A DNA stretch of 64,000 bases from Acidobacteriaceae bacterium (GTDB lineage Bacteria; Acidobacteriota; Terriglobia; Terriglobales; Acidobacteriaceae): NCBI GenBank assembly GCA_003134995.1, contig PLDC01000019.1:149920-213919 (forward strand), in the 5' to 3' direction. Both the position numbers and the translations under genes were made by a program. Below, in pieces: positions 7,640 to 17,221 of the stretch. The notes below the pieces were generated by a model. That model searched no databases. It worked only from the letters and a program-made list of their open reading frames with translations, and had not been told where the DNA came from. How positions within the stretch are numbered: position 1 is the first letter of the stretch; every line of letters begins with the position of its first letter.

Positions 7640-8641
7640 TTACTGCTGAGGCGCGAAATATCCCTTCCGCGCTCGGACTTGCAGATCTTTCTTCAAGGCG
7701 GAGATTTCGATAGAGCGGAAGCGGCCGTCGGCGTCGAAGTCGGCGGGCTTGTAGCTGACGACGTACTGGCTGCGGAGTTCGTCTTCGATGGCGGCGAAGG
7801 AGTGGGTGATGTCCTTCATCTTGAAGGGGAAGAAGGCGCGGCCGCCAGTGGCTTCGGCAATCTGTTCGAGAACTTTGTCGCCGCGCAGGATCAGGCCGCT
7901 GTCGTCGGTGGAGATGGCGTAGATGATGACTTCGGCGCGCTGCGCCATTTCGATGGCTTGGGCGCGGGTGTATTCGCTCTGATTATCCTCGCCGTCGCTG
8001 ACGATCACGATGGCCTTGCGCACGGGATGATCGTTACGATCCTTTAAGAACTTTTCTTTGCAGGCACGGTAGATGGCGTCATAGAGAGCCGTGCCTCCGC
8101 CATCCTGTAGTTTGTGCACGCCGGCAGAAAGCAGTTCGACGTTGTCGGTGAAATCCTGCGGCATCTGACTCTTGGTGTTGAAGCCGACGATGAACGCCTT
8201 GTCGAAGCCAACGCGAATCGAGTGCTGGAGAAAACTGATGGCGGCGTCCTGTTCGAAATCAAAACGGCTGTGTACGGATCCGCTGACATCGATGAGCAAG
8301 CCCATGTGCAGAGGAAGATCGGTTTCGCGGCGGAAGTTGACGATGGATTGTGGCGGCTTGTGATCGTCAAGAATCGCGAAATCGGCCTGACTGAGGTCGC
8401 GCACAAATTTGCCATGCTTGTCAGTCGCGATGAAAAGAACATTCACTTCATCCACGCGTTTGTGAATGGTGAGCAGAGTGCCGGACTGCGAATCGTCGTC
8501 AGAGACGGAAGGAGCGGGACTGACAGCCACGGCTGTGCTGGCGTAATCCTGAGCGCGGGCTAAGGTTGGCACTGTACAGGCCACGACGCAGGCGGCCAGC
8601 AGCGCCGTAATCAGCCAACGATAGCAGCCCGTATAAATCAT
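7640..8641 (-). CDS. Exported VWA domain protein (VWFA-related, acidobacterial type)
   Basis: Protein of 333 aa from the ATG at 8641, which begins a clean signal peptide (RWLITALLAACVVACTVPTLARAQ). An N-terminal beta region (LLTIHKRVDEVNVLFIATDKHGKFVRDLSQADFAILDD) is the usual lead-in of this family. The VWA domain carries an intact MIDAS: DVSGS, a mid-domain Thr in GGGTALYDAIY, and SDGEDNQS. The C-terminal part (ELRSQYVVSYKP ... RSIEISALKKDLQVRARKGYFAP) is also typical. A metal-dependent adhesion or protein-interaction role in the periplasm is inferred. Confidence 0.85.
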   Translation of the reverse strand: MIYTGCYRWLITALLAACVVACTVPTLARAQDYASTAVAVSPAPSVSDDDSQSGTLLTIHKRVDEVNVLFIATDKHGKFVRDLSQADFAILDDHKPPQSIVNFRRETDLPLHMGLLIDVSGSVHSRFDFEQDAAISFLQHSIRVGFDKAFIVGFNTKSQMPQDFTDNVELLSAGVHKLQDGGGTALYDAIYRACKEKFLKDRNDHPVRKAIVIVSDGEDNQSEYTRAQAIEMAQRAEVIIYAISTDDSGLILRGDKVLEQIAEATGGRAFFPFKMKDITHSFAAIEDELRSQYVVSYKPADFDADGRFRSIEISALKKDLQVRARKGYFAPQQ

Positions 8642-8983
8642 GCCGAAACCATCCAATATTTGCACGCTTACCACGGCCAAAGCCAATGAAGCGCATGCCC
8701 GGTCCACTCGACCCCTGTTAGATGCAACTCGGGTGCCGAAGGGCGAAGGGCGAATGGCTTTCCGACGCTTCTCCTTTGACTGTAGAAGCGTGTGAAGGCG
8801 CGTGCCAAGTTACAAAAGGAGCACGCGAAGGGTCATGATTGCAAGATACCGCGGAAGCTCACGCTGGTGCTATCGGGAAATGTCCTAAGGAGACCACCCG
8901 ATTTCGAGGGCTGCCCACTACAATTATGAGAGCGCTTGAGGTGTGAGATTAGCTGTGGTGAGGAGAGCGAGTTTGGAGGGTGG
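8642..8983. other. Divergent intergenic region
   Basis: This separates the VWA gene (minus) and the SYLF gene (plus) and should hold both promoters. I see no clear sigma-70 boxes or repeats; only the GGAGG at 8975-8979 before the SYLF start stands out. Confidence 0.4.
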
Positions 8984-9709
8984 ATGGTGAAGACCAACAA
9001 AGTTGCGGCTTGGGTTTTGGCAGTATGCATGTTTTCGGCGCCGGCGTTTGCCGCTGCCAATGACGTGAAGGAACAGGACCGGGTGAAGGAAGCTGGGCAG
9101 ACGATCAAAGAGATATTAAATATTCCTGACAACATTCCGCAGGATTTGCTCGACAAGGCGGAGTGCGTGGTGATTCTGCCTTCGGTGTTGAAGGGCGCGT
9201 TTGGCGTGGGCGCGAGTTACGGGCGTGGGGTGATGATTTGCCGCAGCGGCGCACACTATACGGGGCCGTGGGGAGCTCCGGCACTGTATGCGCTCGAAGG
9301 CGTGAGCATTGGATTACAGATGGGAGGGCAGGCCACGGATTTTGTTTTGCTGGTGATGAATCCGAAGGGAGCGCACTCGCTGTTGTCGAGCAAAGTGAAG
9401 TTGGGGGCGGACGCTTCGGCGGCGGCTGGTCCGAAGGGGCGCACGGCGGAGGGCGCGACCGACATTGTGATGAATGCGGAGATTCTTTCTTATTCGCGCA
9501 ACAAAGGGTTGTTTGCGGGGATATCGCTGGAGGGCTCGACTCTACGCTCCGATGGGAACGCTAATCTAAAACTCTACGGAAAGAAACTTGAAGCGAGAGA
9601 CATAATTGTCGAACACAAAGTTGCGGTGCCCGGGTGTGCGCGAGAATTGGTTTCGCTGCTGAATGTGAAGTCGCCGAAGAATTTGTCGGATCCAAAGTCG
9701 CTGGAGTAG
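8984..9709 (+). CDS. Exported lipid-binding SYLF domain protein
   Basis: Protein of 241 aa from the ATG at 8984, placed by GGAGG at 8975. A signal peptide (residues 1-23, ending AFAAAN) precedes a SYLF/YSC84 domain: IPQDLLDKAECVVILPSVLKGAFGVGASYGRGVMICR, a WGAPALYALEGVSIGLQMGGQATDFVLLVMN core, and the C-terminal ILSYSRNKGLFAGISLEGSTLR motif. In eukaryotes SYLF domains bind phosphoinositides; bacterial exported versions are uncharacterised. The family call is firm and the role is unknown. Confidence 0.9.
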   Translation: MVKTNKVAAWVLAVCMFSAPAFAAANDVKEQDRVKEAGQTIKEILNIPDNIPQDLLDKAECVVILPSVLKGAFGVGASYGRGVMICRSGAHYTGPWGAPALYALEGVSIGLQMGGQATDFVLLVMNPKGAHSLLSSKVKLGADASAAAGPKGRTAEGATDIVMNAEILSYSRNKGLFAGISLEGSTLRSDGNANLKLYGKKLEARDIIVEHKVAVPGCARELVSLLNVKSPKNLSDPKSLE

Positions 9710-9725
9710 AGCGGCGCGCGTCCTC

Positions 9726-10973
9726 TTATTGAGGTAGTGGATAAATTAACTGTCCGCTGCGGATTACCTGGTGAATCTTGGAAAAGGCGATGACGTCTTT
9801 TGCGGGATCTCCATCGAGCACAACCAAATCCGCGTCCATGTTTTTCACGATACGCCCGCTGTGACTTGAGAATCCGAAGCGCGCGGCTGGGTTTGTGGTT
9901 AGAGAAGCCAGAATCTGCGGGAAATTCATTCCGGCGCGGGACATCCAGGTGAACTCCTCCGAGGTATCGAACTTTTCGATGTAGCCGACGTCTGTGCCGA
10001 AGAGGACTTGGCCTCCCGCTTGAGAGAATGCCTTGAGTTGATCGGCTGCTCTGCTCATTCCTTTGTAGAGGTCTTCGGGCGTGCCGTTGCCCTTGCTGAA
10101 TTCGACCTCCCACAGGGTTAGCGTCGGGGTAAGAGCCATATGCGCTGTAATCATGCGCTCAACCAACGACGAGGTCCAGAGATCATCCGCGGGAGTGGTG
10201 TGGGCGAGAATATCGACGCCGCTCTGAATGGCGACTTCGATTCCCTGATTGTTGGAAACGTGGGCGAAGACGGGTTTGCCGGCCCGATGAGCCTCGGCTG
10301 CGATTGGCTTGGCCAAGTCTACGGGCATGGTCAGGACGCCATCGGCTTCGATGGAGTTGGCAAAAATCTTGATGCCGTCGGCACCGTCGCGGATCTGTTG
10401 GCGCACGCGCTCCGTGGCCTGAGTGGCGGATTCAACTTCTGGCATGTTGAGGTGATTGGCTTCGAGGAATGCTTTGACGTAGATCGGAGTTCCGCCTTTC
10501 ATCCAGAAAGGCTCGCCGACGGTTAGGATTCTTGGTCCTTTCACTTCTCCGTTTTGTATTCTTTGGCGGATGGTGTTCGTGTTGGCCAGCACCGAGGCTA
10601 TGTCGAAGACCGAAGTGAAACCCCAACGCGTGAAAATTTCCTGCAGTTGCGAAGTAAGCTGTTGGGACGACAGTTCTTTGGCGTGGAGCAGACCCGGAGT
10701 GAGGATGTGCACGTGGCTGTTCCAGAAACCGGCGGTCACGGCGCGTCCCTGGCAGTCGATCACCGTCGAGTGGCGCGGGACTTTGATTGCGGCCGATGGC
10801 CCTACGGCAACGATGCGGCCATCGTGCACGATAATGGCTCCGTCTTCGATTGGGGATTCAGTGGGCGAGGGATAAATTTTGGCATGAACCAGAGCCAGGT
10901 CAGAGCAGAAAGCCGTTACGCTCGAGGACACGATTGCGGCGAGAACGAGTGCGAGGAGAGTTCGAATTCGCAT
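9726..10973 (-). CDS. Exported amidohydrolase family protein
   Basis: Protein of 415 aa from the ATG at 10973; the upstream TTG extension lacks support. A signal peptide (LLALVLAAIVSSSVTAFCS) is followed by a composite amidohydrolase: an N-terminal beta sandwich, the metal motif NSHVHIL (about residues 92-98), DGADGIKIFA with a candidate bridging Lys, AHVSN and AHTTP histidines, FGTDVG with the catalytic Asp, and a C-terminal beta sandwich (VVLDGDPAKDV). It resembles imidazolonepropionase/prolidase-like members; the substrate cannot be read from sequence. Its start lies only 31 bp from the divergent tag gene. Confidence 0.85.
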   Translation of the reverse strand: MRIRTLLALVLAAIVSSSVTAFCSDLALVHAKIYPSPTESPIEDGAIIVHDGRIVAVGPSAAIKVPRHSTVIDCQGRAVTAGFWNSHVHILTPGLLHAKELSSQQLTSQLQEIFTRWGFTSVFDIASVLANTNTIRQRIQNGEVKGPRILTVGEPFWMKGGTPIYVKAFLEANHLNMPEVESATQATERVRQQIRDGADGIKIFANSIEADGVLTMPVDLAKPIAAEAHRAGKPVFAHVSNNQGIEVAIQSGVDILAHTTPADDLWTSSLVERMITAHMALTPTLTLWEVEFSKGNGTPEDLYKGMSRAADQLKAFSQAGGQVLFGTDVGYIEKFDTSEEFTWMSRAGMNFPQILASLTTNPAARFGFSSHSGRIVKNMDADLVVLDGDPAKDVIAFSKIHQVIRSGQLIYPLPQ

Positions 10974-11004
10974 GCCAGCAATATACGTCAACAGGAGACT
11001 CTCG

Positions 11005-11646
11005 ATGAACAGAACTCGGAAGAAAACTGGCGAGTCTGAGCGCCCATTGGTGCGTTGTGACTGGGCGCAGAGTGAATTGATGATTCGCTATCACGATGAA
11101 GAATGGGGAGTGCCCGTGCACGATGACCGCAGGCTGTTTGAGTTTCTGATTCTTGAGGGCGCGCAGGCTGGGCTTAGCTGGGAAACGATTCTGAATAAAC
11201 GGGAAAATTACCGCGCTGCGTTTGATGGGTTCGATTTTGTGCGCGTGGCTGGTTACGACCGGAAGAAGGTTGCGCAGTTGCTGAAGAACGAAGGCATTGT
11301 GCGCAACCGGTTGAAGGTTGCTTCAGCGGTGCGGAATGCGCAGGCGTTGATGAGGGTGCGGGAGGAATTCGGCAGCTTCGATCGGTATGTTTGGCAGTTT
11401 GTGGATGGGCGGCCTTTAGTGAATCACTGGAAAAAGCGGAATCAGGTTCCGGCGCGCACTGCGCAGTCGGATGCTATGAGTAAAGATCTCAAGAAGCTTG
11501 GGTTCAACTTTGTGGGGTCAACCATCTGCTATGCGTTTATGCAGGCTGTTGGGATGGTTGACGACCATGTGGTTGGGTGCTTTCGGCATGGGCTCGTGGA
11601 GTCGGGAAGGTCTTTACCACGGAGGCCACGGGGTCTCACGGGGTAG
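11005..11646 (+). CDS. tag: DNA-3-methyladenine glycosylase I
   Basis: Protein of 213 aa from the ATG at 11005, placed by AGGAG at 10993-10997. It excises 3-methyladenine from alkylated DNA. Family landmarks are RCDWAQSELMIRYHDEEWGVPVHDDRRLFEFLILEGAQAGLSW near the N-terminus and FVGSTICYAFMQAVGMVDDHVVGCFRH at the C-terminus. These supply the zinc-binding Cys and His residues and the Glu in the base pocket. The last residues (SLPRRPRGLTG) are encoded inside a 102-bp tandem repeat, so the C-terminus has probably been rewritten by the repeat. Confidence 0.93.
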   Translation: MNRTRKKTGESERPLVRCDWAQSELMIRYHDEEWGVPVHDDRRLFEFLILEGAQAGLSWETILNKRENYRAAFDGFDFVRVAGYDRKKVAQLLKNEGIVRNRLKVASAVRNAQALMRVREEFGSFDRYVWQFVDGRPLVNHWKKRNQVPARTAQSDAMSKDLKKLGFNFVGSTICYAFMQAVGMVDDHVVGCFRHGLVESGRSLPRRPRGLTG

Positions 11647-11882
11647 AGCAATAAAATCAGGGCTTCAGCTGCGGTGGTGCTTGCTTTCGGCACGACGTTT
11701 GAAGAGTCAAAACCTTTAACACAGAGGGCACAGGGGATCACGGGGTAGAGCAATGGAGTCGGAGCTTTGGCCGCTGTGGTGCTTGCTTTCGGCACGACGT
11801 TTGAAGAGTCAAAACCTTTAACACAGAGGACACGGGGGACCACAGGGTAGAGCAAAATCTTTAGGGCTTCGGCTGTGGCGGC
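11613..11882. repeat. Tandem repeat, 102-bp unit, about 2.6 copies
   Basis: Units start TTTACCACGGAGG (11613), TTTAACACAGAGG (11715) and TTTAACACAGAGG (11817) and share a GGGGTAGAGCAA segment and a GCTTTCGGCACGACGTTTGA segment. The array overlaps the last codons of tag and the stop end of the AsmA-like gene on the opposite strand. Confidence 0.8.
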
Positions 11883-13462
11883 TGAATTTTTTGCGTTTTT
11901 TTGTCGTCCAGGTCCAGGCCGAAACTTGGGTGACTGTAGGTTCCTGAAATTCGCACTGGGATAATCTCTCCTTTTTTCTTTTTCTTGAAGAAGGGCTCGA
12001 CCGCTTTCAGCAGCAGGGCTTTGGCTCCGGTTTCGGTGTTCGAGATTTTTGTATCCACCTGCAGTTGGCCGTGCAGGTCGACCTTGCTGTTGATCAGATT
12101 GAAAGTGCCATCCATGCGAGCTGCCGCGCCCGGAACGCCAAAGGAGAGATCGGAGAATCTTGCAATTCCCTGGCGAAGCTCCGCCTGCCCGGTTAAATCG
12201 GAGAGGACGGTTTCTGGATCATCTTTTTGTTTTTCGCCTTTTTGTTTTTCGCCTTGCGCGCCTGCGCTCAACTGGTTGACGTCTTGCTGGGTGGAAGGTT
12301 TGGAAAACGTTCCGGCGGCGAGGCCGAAACTACCGCGCAATTTTATCTTCTTCAGAAATTTTTCGTCGCCGGGAGGAATCTCGGTATGGGCCTGCAGGGT
12401 GACGGCTCCTGACATGGCTGGACGGCTTGCGTCCACGAATAGCCGGAGCAGGTCTTCGATGCGCGCGTTGCTGGCCTTCAGATTGATAAGCGCGATCTTT
12501 CCCTTGCTGTCCGCCGATCCGGCAATACTGCCTTCGGCGTCAACGTGCGTTTTCCAGAAATCGGCGCCTACGTGTTTCAGGAATGTATCGCCGTGCATTG
12601 CGTCGACGTAGGCGGTGAATTCCGTCGTTAGTTGCACAGGATGTTTGCTCGATTTCACTTCGAAATCGGGAGTGTCAGTGGCTCCCGAGATGTCGATGTG
12701 AGCGAGCTTTCCGCTGAACTTTCCTTTCGAAGACAACTTGCCCGCGACGCCCTGGTACACGCTCAGGTCGGCCTGCTCGAACGTGTACTCGCCGGAGATC
12801 GGCGTCTCTGCTGCGTTGCCGACGCGCCACGCTCCGAACTTTCCTTGCGCAGATACTTCGCCGGGAGGCTCTGGATTGTGAACTTTGACTTGGTAGGTGA
12901 GAGGCCCATGCGGGCCCACGTCGCGCAATGTGGCTTCATGAATGTCGAAGCGCAAGGGCTGTTGATTCGGATCGTCGGAACCAAACTCGATAGCGGCGCC
13001 GTTCGCAACGAGCACGCCAATTGTGACTTTTGATGGAGTGGTTTGAAAGGCTTCTCCGGTGCCGAAGGCCGGGATGAACACGCGCAGGCCGTCGGCGGTG
13101 ATGCGGTCGACTCGCATGGAAAGGATGCCGAGGTAGCTGCCTCGGATGGTTAGTTTTTCGATGGTAATAAGAGGATGGGTCTGGGCGTGGCCGTGGCGAA
13201 AAGTCAACCCTTCGAGAACGCAGCCGGGATGTGGGAAAAAGACCTGGCGAAAGTTGCGGACTTCGAGTTGGCTGTCGCTTGCCTCCTGCAAATCCTGTAG
13301 GACGGCGGCCCGTCCGAACGCATGGTGGCACAATACAAGCGTAATTGTGAAGAAAACGGCGGCGGCTATGACGAGGATCAGGACGAGCTTGCGCCAATGC
13401 CTCTGGCCAGGCTGTTGTCGGGTTGCAGATTGGACAGACGGCGTGGCCGTGGCTTGAGACAT
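11861..13462 (-). CDS. AsmA-like membrane-anchored protein
   Basis: Protein of 533 aa with a short cytoplasmic N-terminus, one transmembrane helix (about 27-45, LVLILVIAAAVFFTITLVL) and a long periplasmic beta-repeat region. AsmA-like features are the ILSMRVDRITADGLRVFIP strand pattern, the central repeats and the C-terminal GAKALLLKAVEPFFKKKKKGEIIPVRISGTYSHPSFGLDL block. A Lys/Gln-rich tandem (GEKQK twice) lies near residue 410. AsmA-family proteins are linked to inter-membrane lipid transport and outer-membrane assembly; this is family knowledge. The 3' end overlaps a tandem repeat. Confidence 0.8.
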   Translation of the reverse strand: MSQATATPSVQSATRQQPGQRHWRKLVLILVIAAAVFFTITLVLCHHAFGRAAVLQDLQEASDSQLEVRNFRQVFFPHPGCVLEGLTFRHGHAQTHPLITIEKLTIRGSYLGILSMRVDRITADGLRVFIPAFGTGEAFQTTPSKVTIGVLVANGAAIEFGSDDPNQQPLRFDIHEATLRDVGPHGPLTYQVKVHNPEPPGEVSAQGKFGAWRVGNAAETPISGEYTFEQADLSVYQGVAGKLSSKGKFSGKLAHIDISGATDTPDFEVKSSKHPVQLTTEFTAYVDAMHGDTFLKHVGADFWKTHVDAEGSIAGSADSKGKIALINLKASNARIEDLLRLFVDASRPAMSGAVTLQAHTEIPPGDEKFLKKIKLRGSFGLAAGTFSKPSTQQDVNQLSAGAQGEKQKGEKQKDDPETVLSDLTGQAELRQGIARFSDLSFGVPGAAARMDGTFNLINSKVDLHGQLQVDTKISNTETGAKALLLKAVEPFFKKKKKGEIIPVRISGTYSHPSFGLDLDDKKTQKIQPPQPKP

Positions 13463-13574
13463 CAAGGTTGGAGGCTGACTAGGGCATCGAGGTTGCTGTC
13501 GAAAACTGGGATCGTTTGTACGACTGCCTTAGCGGGGCGGCTACAATGGAAAAAGTTCGCTCTCTCGGCAACCG

Positions 13575-15362
13575 ATGTCTACTCGCGTTTCGAAAATGTT
13601 TCGCCGATCGGCGGTGTTTTTAAGGGCATTCGTTCTGCGCTCGCTGCCTCTCGCGGTGGTTTGCTGCGGGCTCGCGCTCACTCCCGCGGTCGGGCAATCG
13701 AAGGCCCCACAGGGGCAGGAACTCAAGCCGATTCTGGATTACATTTCAACCGCATGGGATACGCTCACGCGGTCGATGACGGATTGCCAGAGCCTGGTTG
13801 ATCCAAAGATCGTCGAACTAAAGATAGTCGATCCAAAGATAAAGGTCGCGGCGGTTTTGTATTTGCCGGCGGGCATGGCAGTGCCGCCGGAGGTGCTGAA
13901 GCTTTCGATGGAATGCAATGTGCGGATCGAGCATCTGCCGGCTGAAATTCATCGACTGGGCGAAGTGGATACGGAGAAAATCCAGCCGCACGGCTTGCTC
14001 TATCTGGAGAATAAGTATGTCGTGCCCGGTGGACGCTTCAATGAGATGTACGGTTGGGATAGTTATTTTATTATTCGCGGACTGTTGCGCGCGGGGCGCG
14101 TGGAGCTGGCGCGGGGCATGGTGGACAACTTCTTTTTTGAGGTTGAGCACTACGGTGCGATGCTGAATGCGAATCGGACTTATTACCTGACTCGGTCGCA
14201 GCCTCCGTTTCTTAGTTCGATGTTTGTTGATGTGTATGACGCGTTGCAAAAGTCTGGGCATGCGGACCCGGCTTGGCTGGCGAAGGCTTATGCCGACATC
14301 CAGAAAGATTATGAGATGTGGAACCGTGATCCGCATCTGGCGGGCGATACGGGGTTGTCGCGTTACTACGATTTTGGGGAGGGTCCGCCGCCGGAAGCTT
14401 TGCAGGATGAAGCTGGGTTTTACCGGAAGGTGGCTGCTTATTTCTTTTTTCATCCCGCGCAAGCGGATCACTATATCGTGGAAGGTCCGCCGAAGATTTC
14501 AGAACCGGCTGCCGGGGCTGCTTTTGCGTTGCAGGTGTGCGACGCTTCGTTGGCGCTGCCACATCCTGGGTGCGAGAAGCAGCAGAGTTTTTATCTTAGT
14601 TCCGATTACTACAAGGGCGACCGGTCGATGCGGGAATCTGGGTTCGATGTGAGTTTTCGCTTTGGGCCGTTCGGCGCGGCTACGCATCACTATGCGCCGG
14701 TGTGCCTGAACAGTTTGCTCTACAAGACGGAGAAAGATTTGGAGCAGATGAGCCGCTGGCTGGGGCGCACGGCGGATGCGGAAAAGTGGAGTGAGCGCGC
14801 GGAGCAGAGGAAGAAGTTGATTGTGCGTTATCTTTGGGATGAGAAAGCGGGATTGTTTTTCGATTACGACTTGCAGGCGGGGCAGCGATCGGCTTATCGG
14901 TATGCGACTGCCTTTTATCCGCTGTGGGCTGGGTTGGCTACGCCTGAACAGGCCAGGGCTGTGGAGAAAAATCTTGCGGCGTTTGAGAAACCGGGTGGGC
15001 TCGCGATGAGCACCGAAGAGTCGGGTGCGCAATGGGATTTGCCCTATGGTTGGGGAAATATTGAAATACTGGCCGTCGAGGGACTTCGGCGTTATGGATT
15101 CAATGCCGATGCCGACCGGATTTCTTATGAGTTTCTATCGATGGTGGCGGAAAACTTTCGGCGCTACGGAAATATTCGGGAGAAATACAACGTGGTGACG
15201 CGGTCGTCGGAGGCGCATGTGGAGCTTGGGTATTCGATGAACGTTGTCGGATTTGGCTGGACGAATGCGGCGTTTTTGGAGTTGTTGCATGGGTTGCCGA
15301 AAGAGATGGTCGAGCGGTTGGGTCGAGAGCAGGATCAGTTAATGCCTGCGGGTAAGAAATAA
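13575..15362 (+). CDS. Exported trehalase family glycosidase (GH37)
   Basis: Protein of 595 aa with a signal peptide (about 15-41). GH37 signature 1 is visible as PGGRFNEMYGWDSYF (151-165) and signature 2 as AQWDLPYGWGN near the C-terminus; YFRE-like catalytic segments lie in YRTE-type helices between them. It hydrolyses trehalose to two glucoses, probably in the periplasm. A small internal duplication (VDPKI twice, residues 75-89) replaces part of the usual N-terminal region. The GH13 gene follows 26 bp downstream on the same strand, suggesting a shared transcript for alpha-glucoside use. Confidence 0.87.
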   Translation: MSTRVSKMFRRSAVFLRAFVLRSLPLAVVCCGLALTPAVGQSKAPQGQELKPILDYISTAWDTLTRSMTDCQSLVDPKIVELKIVDPKIKVAAVLYLPAGMAVPPEVLKLSMECNVRIEHLPAEIHRLGEVDTEKIQPHGLLYLENKYVVPGGRFNEMYGWDSYFIIRGLLRAGRVELARGMVDNFFFEVEHYGAMLNANRTYYLTRSQPPFLSSMFVDVYDALQKSGHADPAWLAKAYADIQKDYEMWNRDPHLAGDTGLSRYYDFGEGPPPEALQDEAGFYRKVAAYFFFHPAQADHYIVEGPPKISEPAAGAAFALQVCDASLALPHPGCEKQQSFYLSSDYYKGDRSMRESGFDVSFRFGPFGAATHHYAPVCLNSLLYKTEKDLEQMSRWLGRTADAEKWSERAEQRKKLIVRYLWDEKAGLFFDYDLQAGQRSAYRYATAFYPLWAGLATPEQARAVEKNLAAFEKPGGLAMSTEESGAQWDLPYGWGNIEILAVEGLRRYGFNADADRISYEFLSMVAENFRRYGNIREKYNVVTRSSEAHVELGYSMNVVGFGWTNAAFLELLHGLPKEMVERLGREQDQLMPAGKK

Positions 15363-15388
15363 GGGATTGGCTGGCGGAGGTTGTAAGG

Positions 15389-17089
15389 ATGAAGAACATC
15401 ATTTCTGGGATAGCAATTTTTTTGATCTGCGCTTGTGTTTTGGGACGAAGCGCATCAGCGCAGAGTGTCTCTACTGCGGCGGATGCGGCTGGGAATCCAT
15501 GGTGGCAGAACGCTGTGTTCTATGAGATTTATCCGCGCAGCTTTGCCGATAGTAATAATGATGGCGTGGGCGATTTGAAGGGGATTACGTCGAAACTGGA
15601 TTATCTGAAAGAGCTGGGCGTGGATGCGATTTGGATTTCACCTTGCTTTCCTTCGCCGCAGGTTGATTTTGGCTACGACGTTTCCGATTACGAGAACATC
15701 GATCCGATGTACGGGACGATGGCGGATTTCGATGTGCTGGCGAGCGAGGCGAAGAAGCGCGGCATTCATATCATTCTTGATTTCGTGGTCAATCACTCGT
15801 CCGATCAGCATTCGTGGTTTTTGGATTCTAAGTCGTCGCGAACATCTGCTCATCGCGATTGGTATATCTGGCGCGATGGAAAGGGACCGGGAGTGCCTCC
15901 GAATAACTGGATTTCGACATTCGGAGGATCGGCGTGGACGCTTGATCCGACGACGAATCAGTATTACTACCATAACTTTTATGCGGCGCAACCGGATTTG
16001 AACTGGCGCAATCCGGCAGTGAAAGATGCGATGTTCGATGTGACGCGGTGGTGGTACAAGCGCGGCGTGTCGGGATTCCGACTGGATGCGGTCGATACTC
16101 TGTTTGAAGATCCGGACTTGAAAGACAACCCAATCAAGACTGGACAAAATGCGTTTGGAGATCCGATCGAGGAAGACAAGTACAACACTAAGCTGCCCGA
16201 AGTGCATGACGTATTGCGCGGATTGCGCAAAGTTGCGGACGAACATAATGCGGTGCTGATTGGCGAAACCTGGACGGCGGATGTTGCCGAACTCAATCGC
16301 TATTACGGAGAAGGCAATAATGAACTGCAGTTGCCCATGGATTTTCTTTTCACCAAGGTCGACAAGCTTTCGCCGGCGGAATTTCGCAAACAGATTGCCG
16401 CGGTAGATGGAGCGAGTGGCTGGCCTACGTTCGTGATCAGCAACCACGACATCGTGCGGTCTTATGACCGTTACGGCGACGGCCAGCACAACGACCAGAT
16501 CGCGAAGCTGATAGCTGCGCTTTATTTGACGTTGCGCGGCACTCCGATCATGTATTACGGGGAAGAGATTGGAATGAAGACTACGCCTCCGACGCGCCCG
16601 GAAGATGTGAAGGATCCGATCGGTCGAACGGGTTGGCCGAAAGAGAAAGGCCGGGATGGCGAGCGTACTCCTATGCAATGGGACAGCAGCGAGAACGCTG
16701 GCTTTACCAAAGGCATGCCGTGGCTTCCGGTGCCCGATACGTATAAGACGCACAACGTGGCCGACGAGTTGAAGGATCCGGATTCGGTGTTGGTGTTCTA
16801 TAAAAATGTGCTCAAGCTGCGGCACACCAACGCGGCGTTGCTCGATGGAAGCTACGCCGCCATCAACGAGAATGACGCGAACGTGCTTTCCTACGTGCGC
16901 CTATATAAAGACCACGGCGTAGTGGTGGCGCTGAACATGTCAGGCAGTCCGCAGAAAGTGAATCTCGAGTTGAAGGGCAAAGGCTTTGCCGGGGTGAAGG
17001 CGCTTTTGGTGACCGGCAAATCGTCCGCAAAGGGAAGCGAGGTCTCGCTCGAGCCCTTTGGCGTTTTCATCGGCGAGCTTAGGAAATGA
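15389..17089 (+). CDS. Exported GH13 alpha-glucosidase / trehalose-hydrolase-like
   Basis: Protein of 566 aa with a signal peptide ending near ASAQS (residues 1-25). The GH13 motifs are in order: DFVVNHSSDQHSWF (region I), GFRLDAVD with the nucleophile Asp near residue 235, GETW with the acid Glu near 292, and ISNHD with the transition-state Asp near 353. QPDLNWRNP and YYGEEIGM are typical of oligo-1,6-glucosidase/alpha-glucosidase subfamilies. A C-terminal beta domain is present. With the preceding trehalase it probably degrades alpha-glucosides outside the cytoplasm; the exact substrate is not determined. Confidence 0.87.
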   Translation: MKNIISGIAIFLICACVLGRSASAQSVSTAADAAGNPWWQNAVFYEIYPRSFADSNNDGVGDLKGITSKLDYLKELGVDAIWISPCFPSPQVDFGYDVSDYENIDPMYGTMADFDVLASEAKKRGIHIILDFVVNHSSDQHSWFLDSKSSRTSAHRDWYIWRDGKGPGVPPNNWISTFGGSAWTLDPTTNQYYYHNFYAAQPDLNWRNPAVKDAMFDVTRWWYKRGVSGFRLDAVDTLFEDPDLKDNPIKTGQNAFGDPIEEDKYNTKLPEVHDVLRGLRKVADEHNAVLIGETWTADVAELNRYYGEGNNELQLPMDFLFTKVDKLSPAEFRKQIAAVDGASGWPTFVISNHDIVRSYDRYGDGQHNDQIAKLIAALYLTLRGTPIMYYGEEIGMKTTPPTRPEDVKDPIGRTGWPKEKGRDGERTPMQWDSSENAGFTKGMPWLPVPDTYKTHNVADELKDPDSVLVFYKNVLKLRHTNAALLDGSYAAINENDANVLSYVRLYKDHGVVVALNMSGSPQKVNLELKGKGFAGVKALLVTGKSSAKGSEVSLEPFGVFIGELRK

Positions 17090-17172
17090 CATACCGAGGC
17101 ATTCAAGCCGGCAATGGTTGCAAAGGCTCAGATTGTAAATTAAGCCAGGATTCTTCTCAGTTGCAGCACTCG

Positions 17173-17207
17173 GCCGGGATGGCGGAACTGCTAGACGCAG
17201 CGGACTC
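17173..17207 (+). repeat. 5' fragment of tRNA-Leu (possible attachment-site remnant)
   Basis: These 35 bp match the 5' half of the intact tRNA-Leu at 19198 with two mismatches. The match begins at the first tRNA nucleotide and stops inside the anticodon loop. It cannot form a tRNA on its own. Confidence 0.85.
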
Positions 17208-17221
17208 TCCTAAGCACCCAG

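Noticed and set aside
11613..11882. Repeats considered as a CRISPR array or an insertion-sequence end
   Set aside because: The unit is one continuous 102-bp repeat, with no terminal inverted repeats and no transposase.
15638..16825. Long minus-strand open frame (395 codons)
   Set aside because: It is the shadow of the GH13 gene; composition is His/Arg-rich and no domain is visible.
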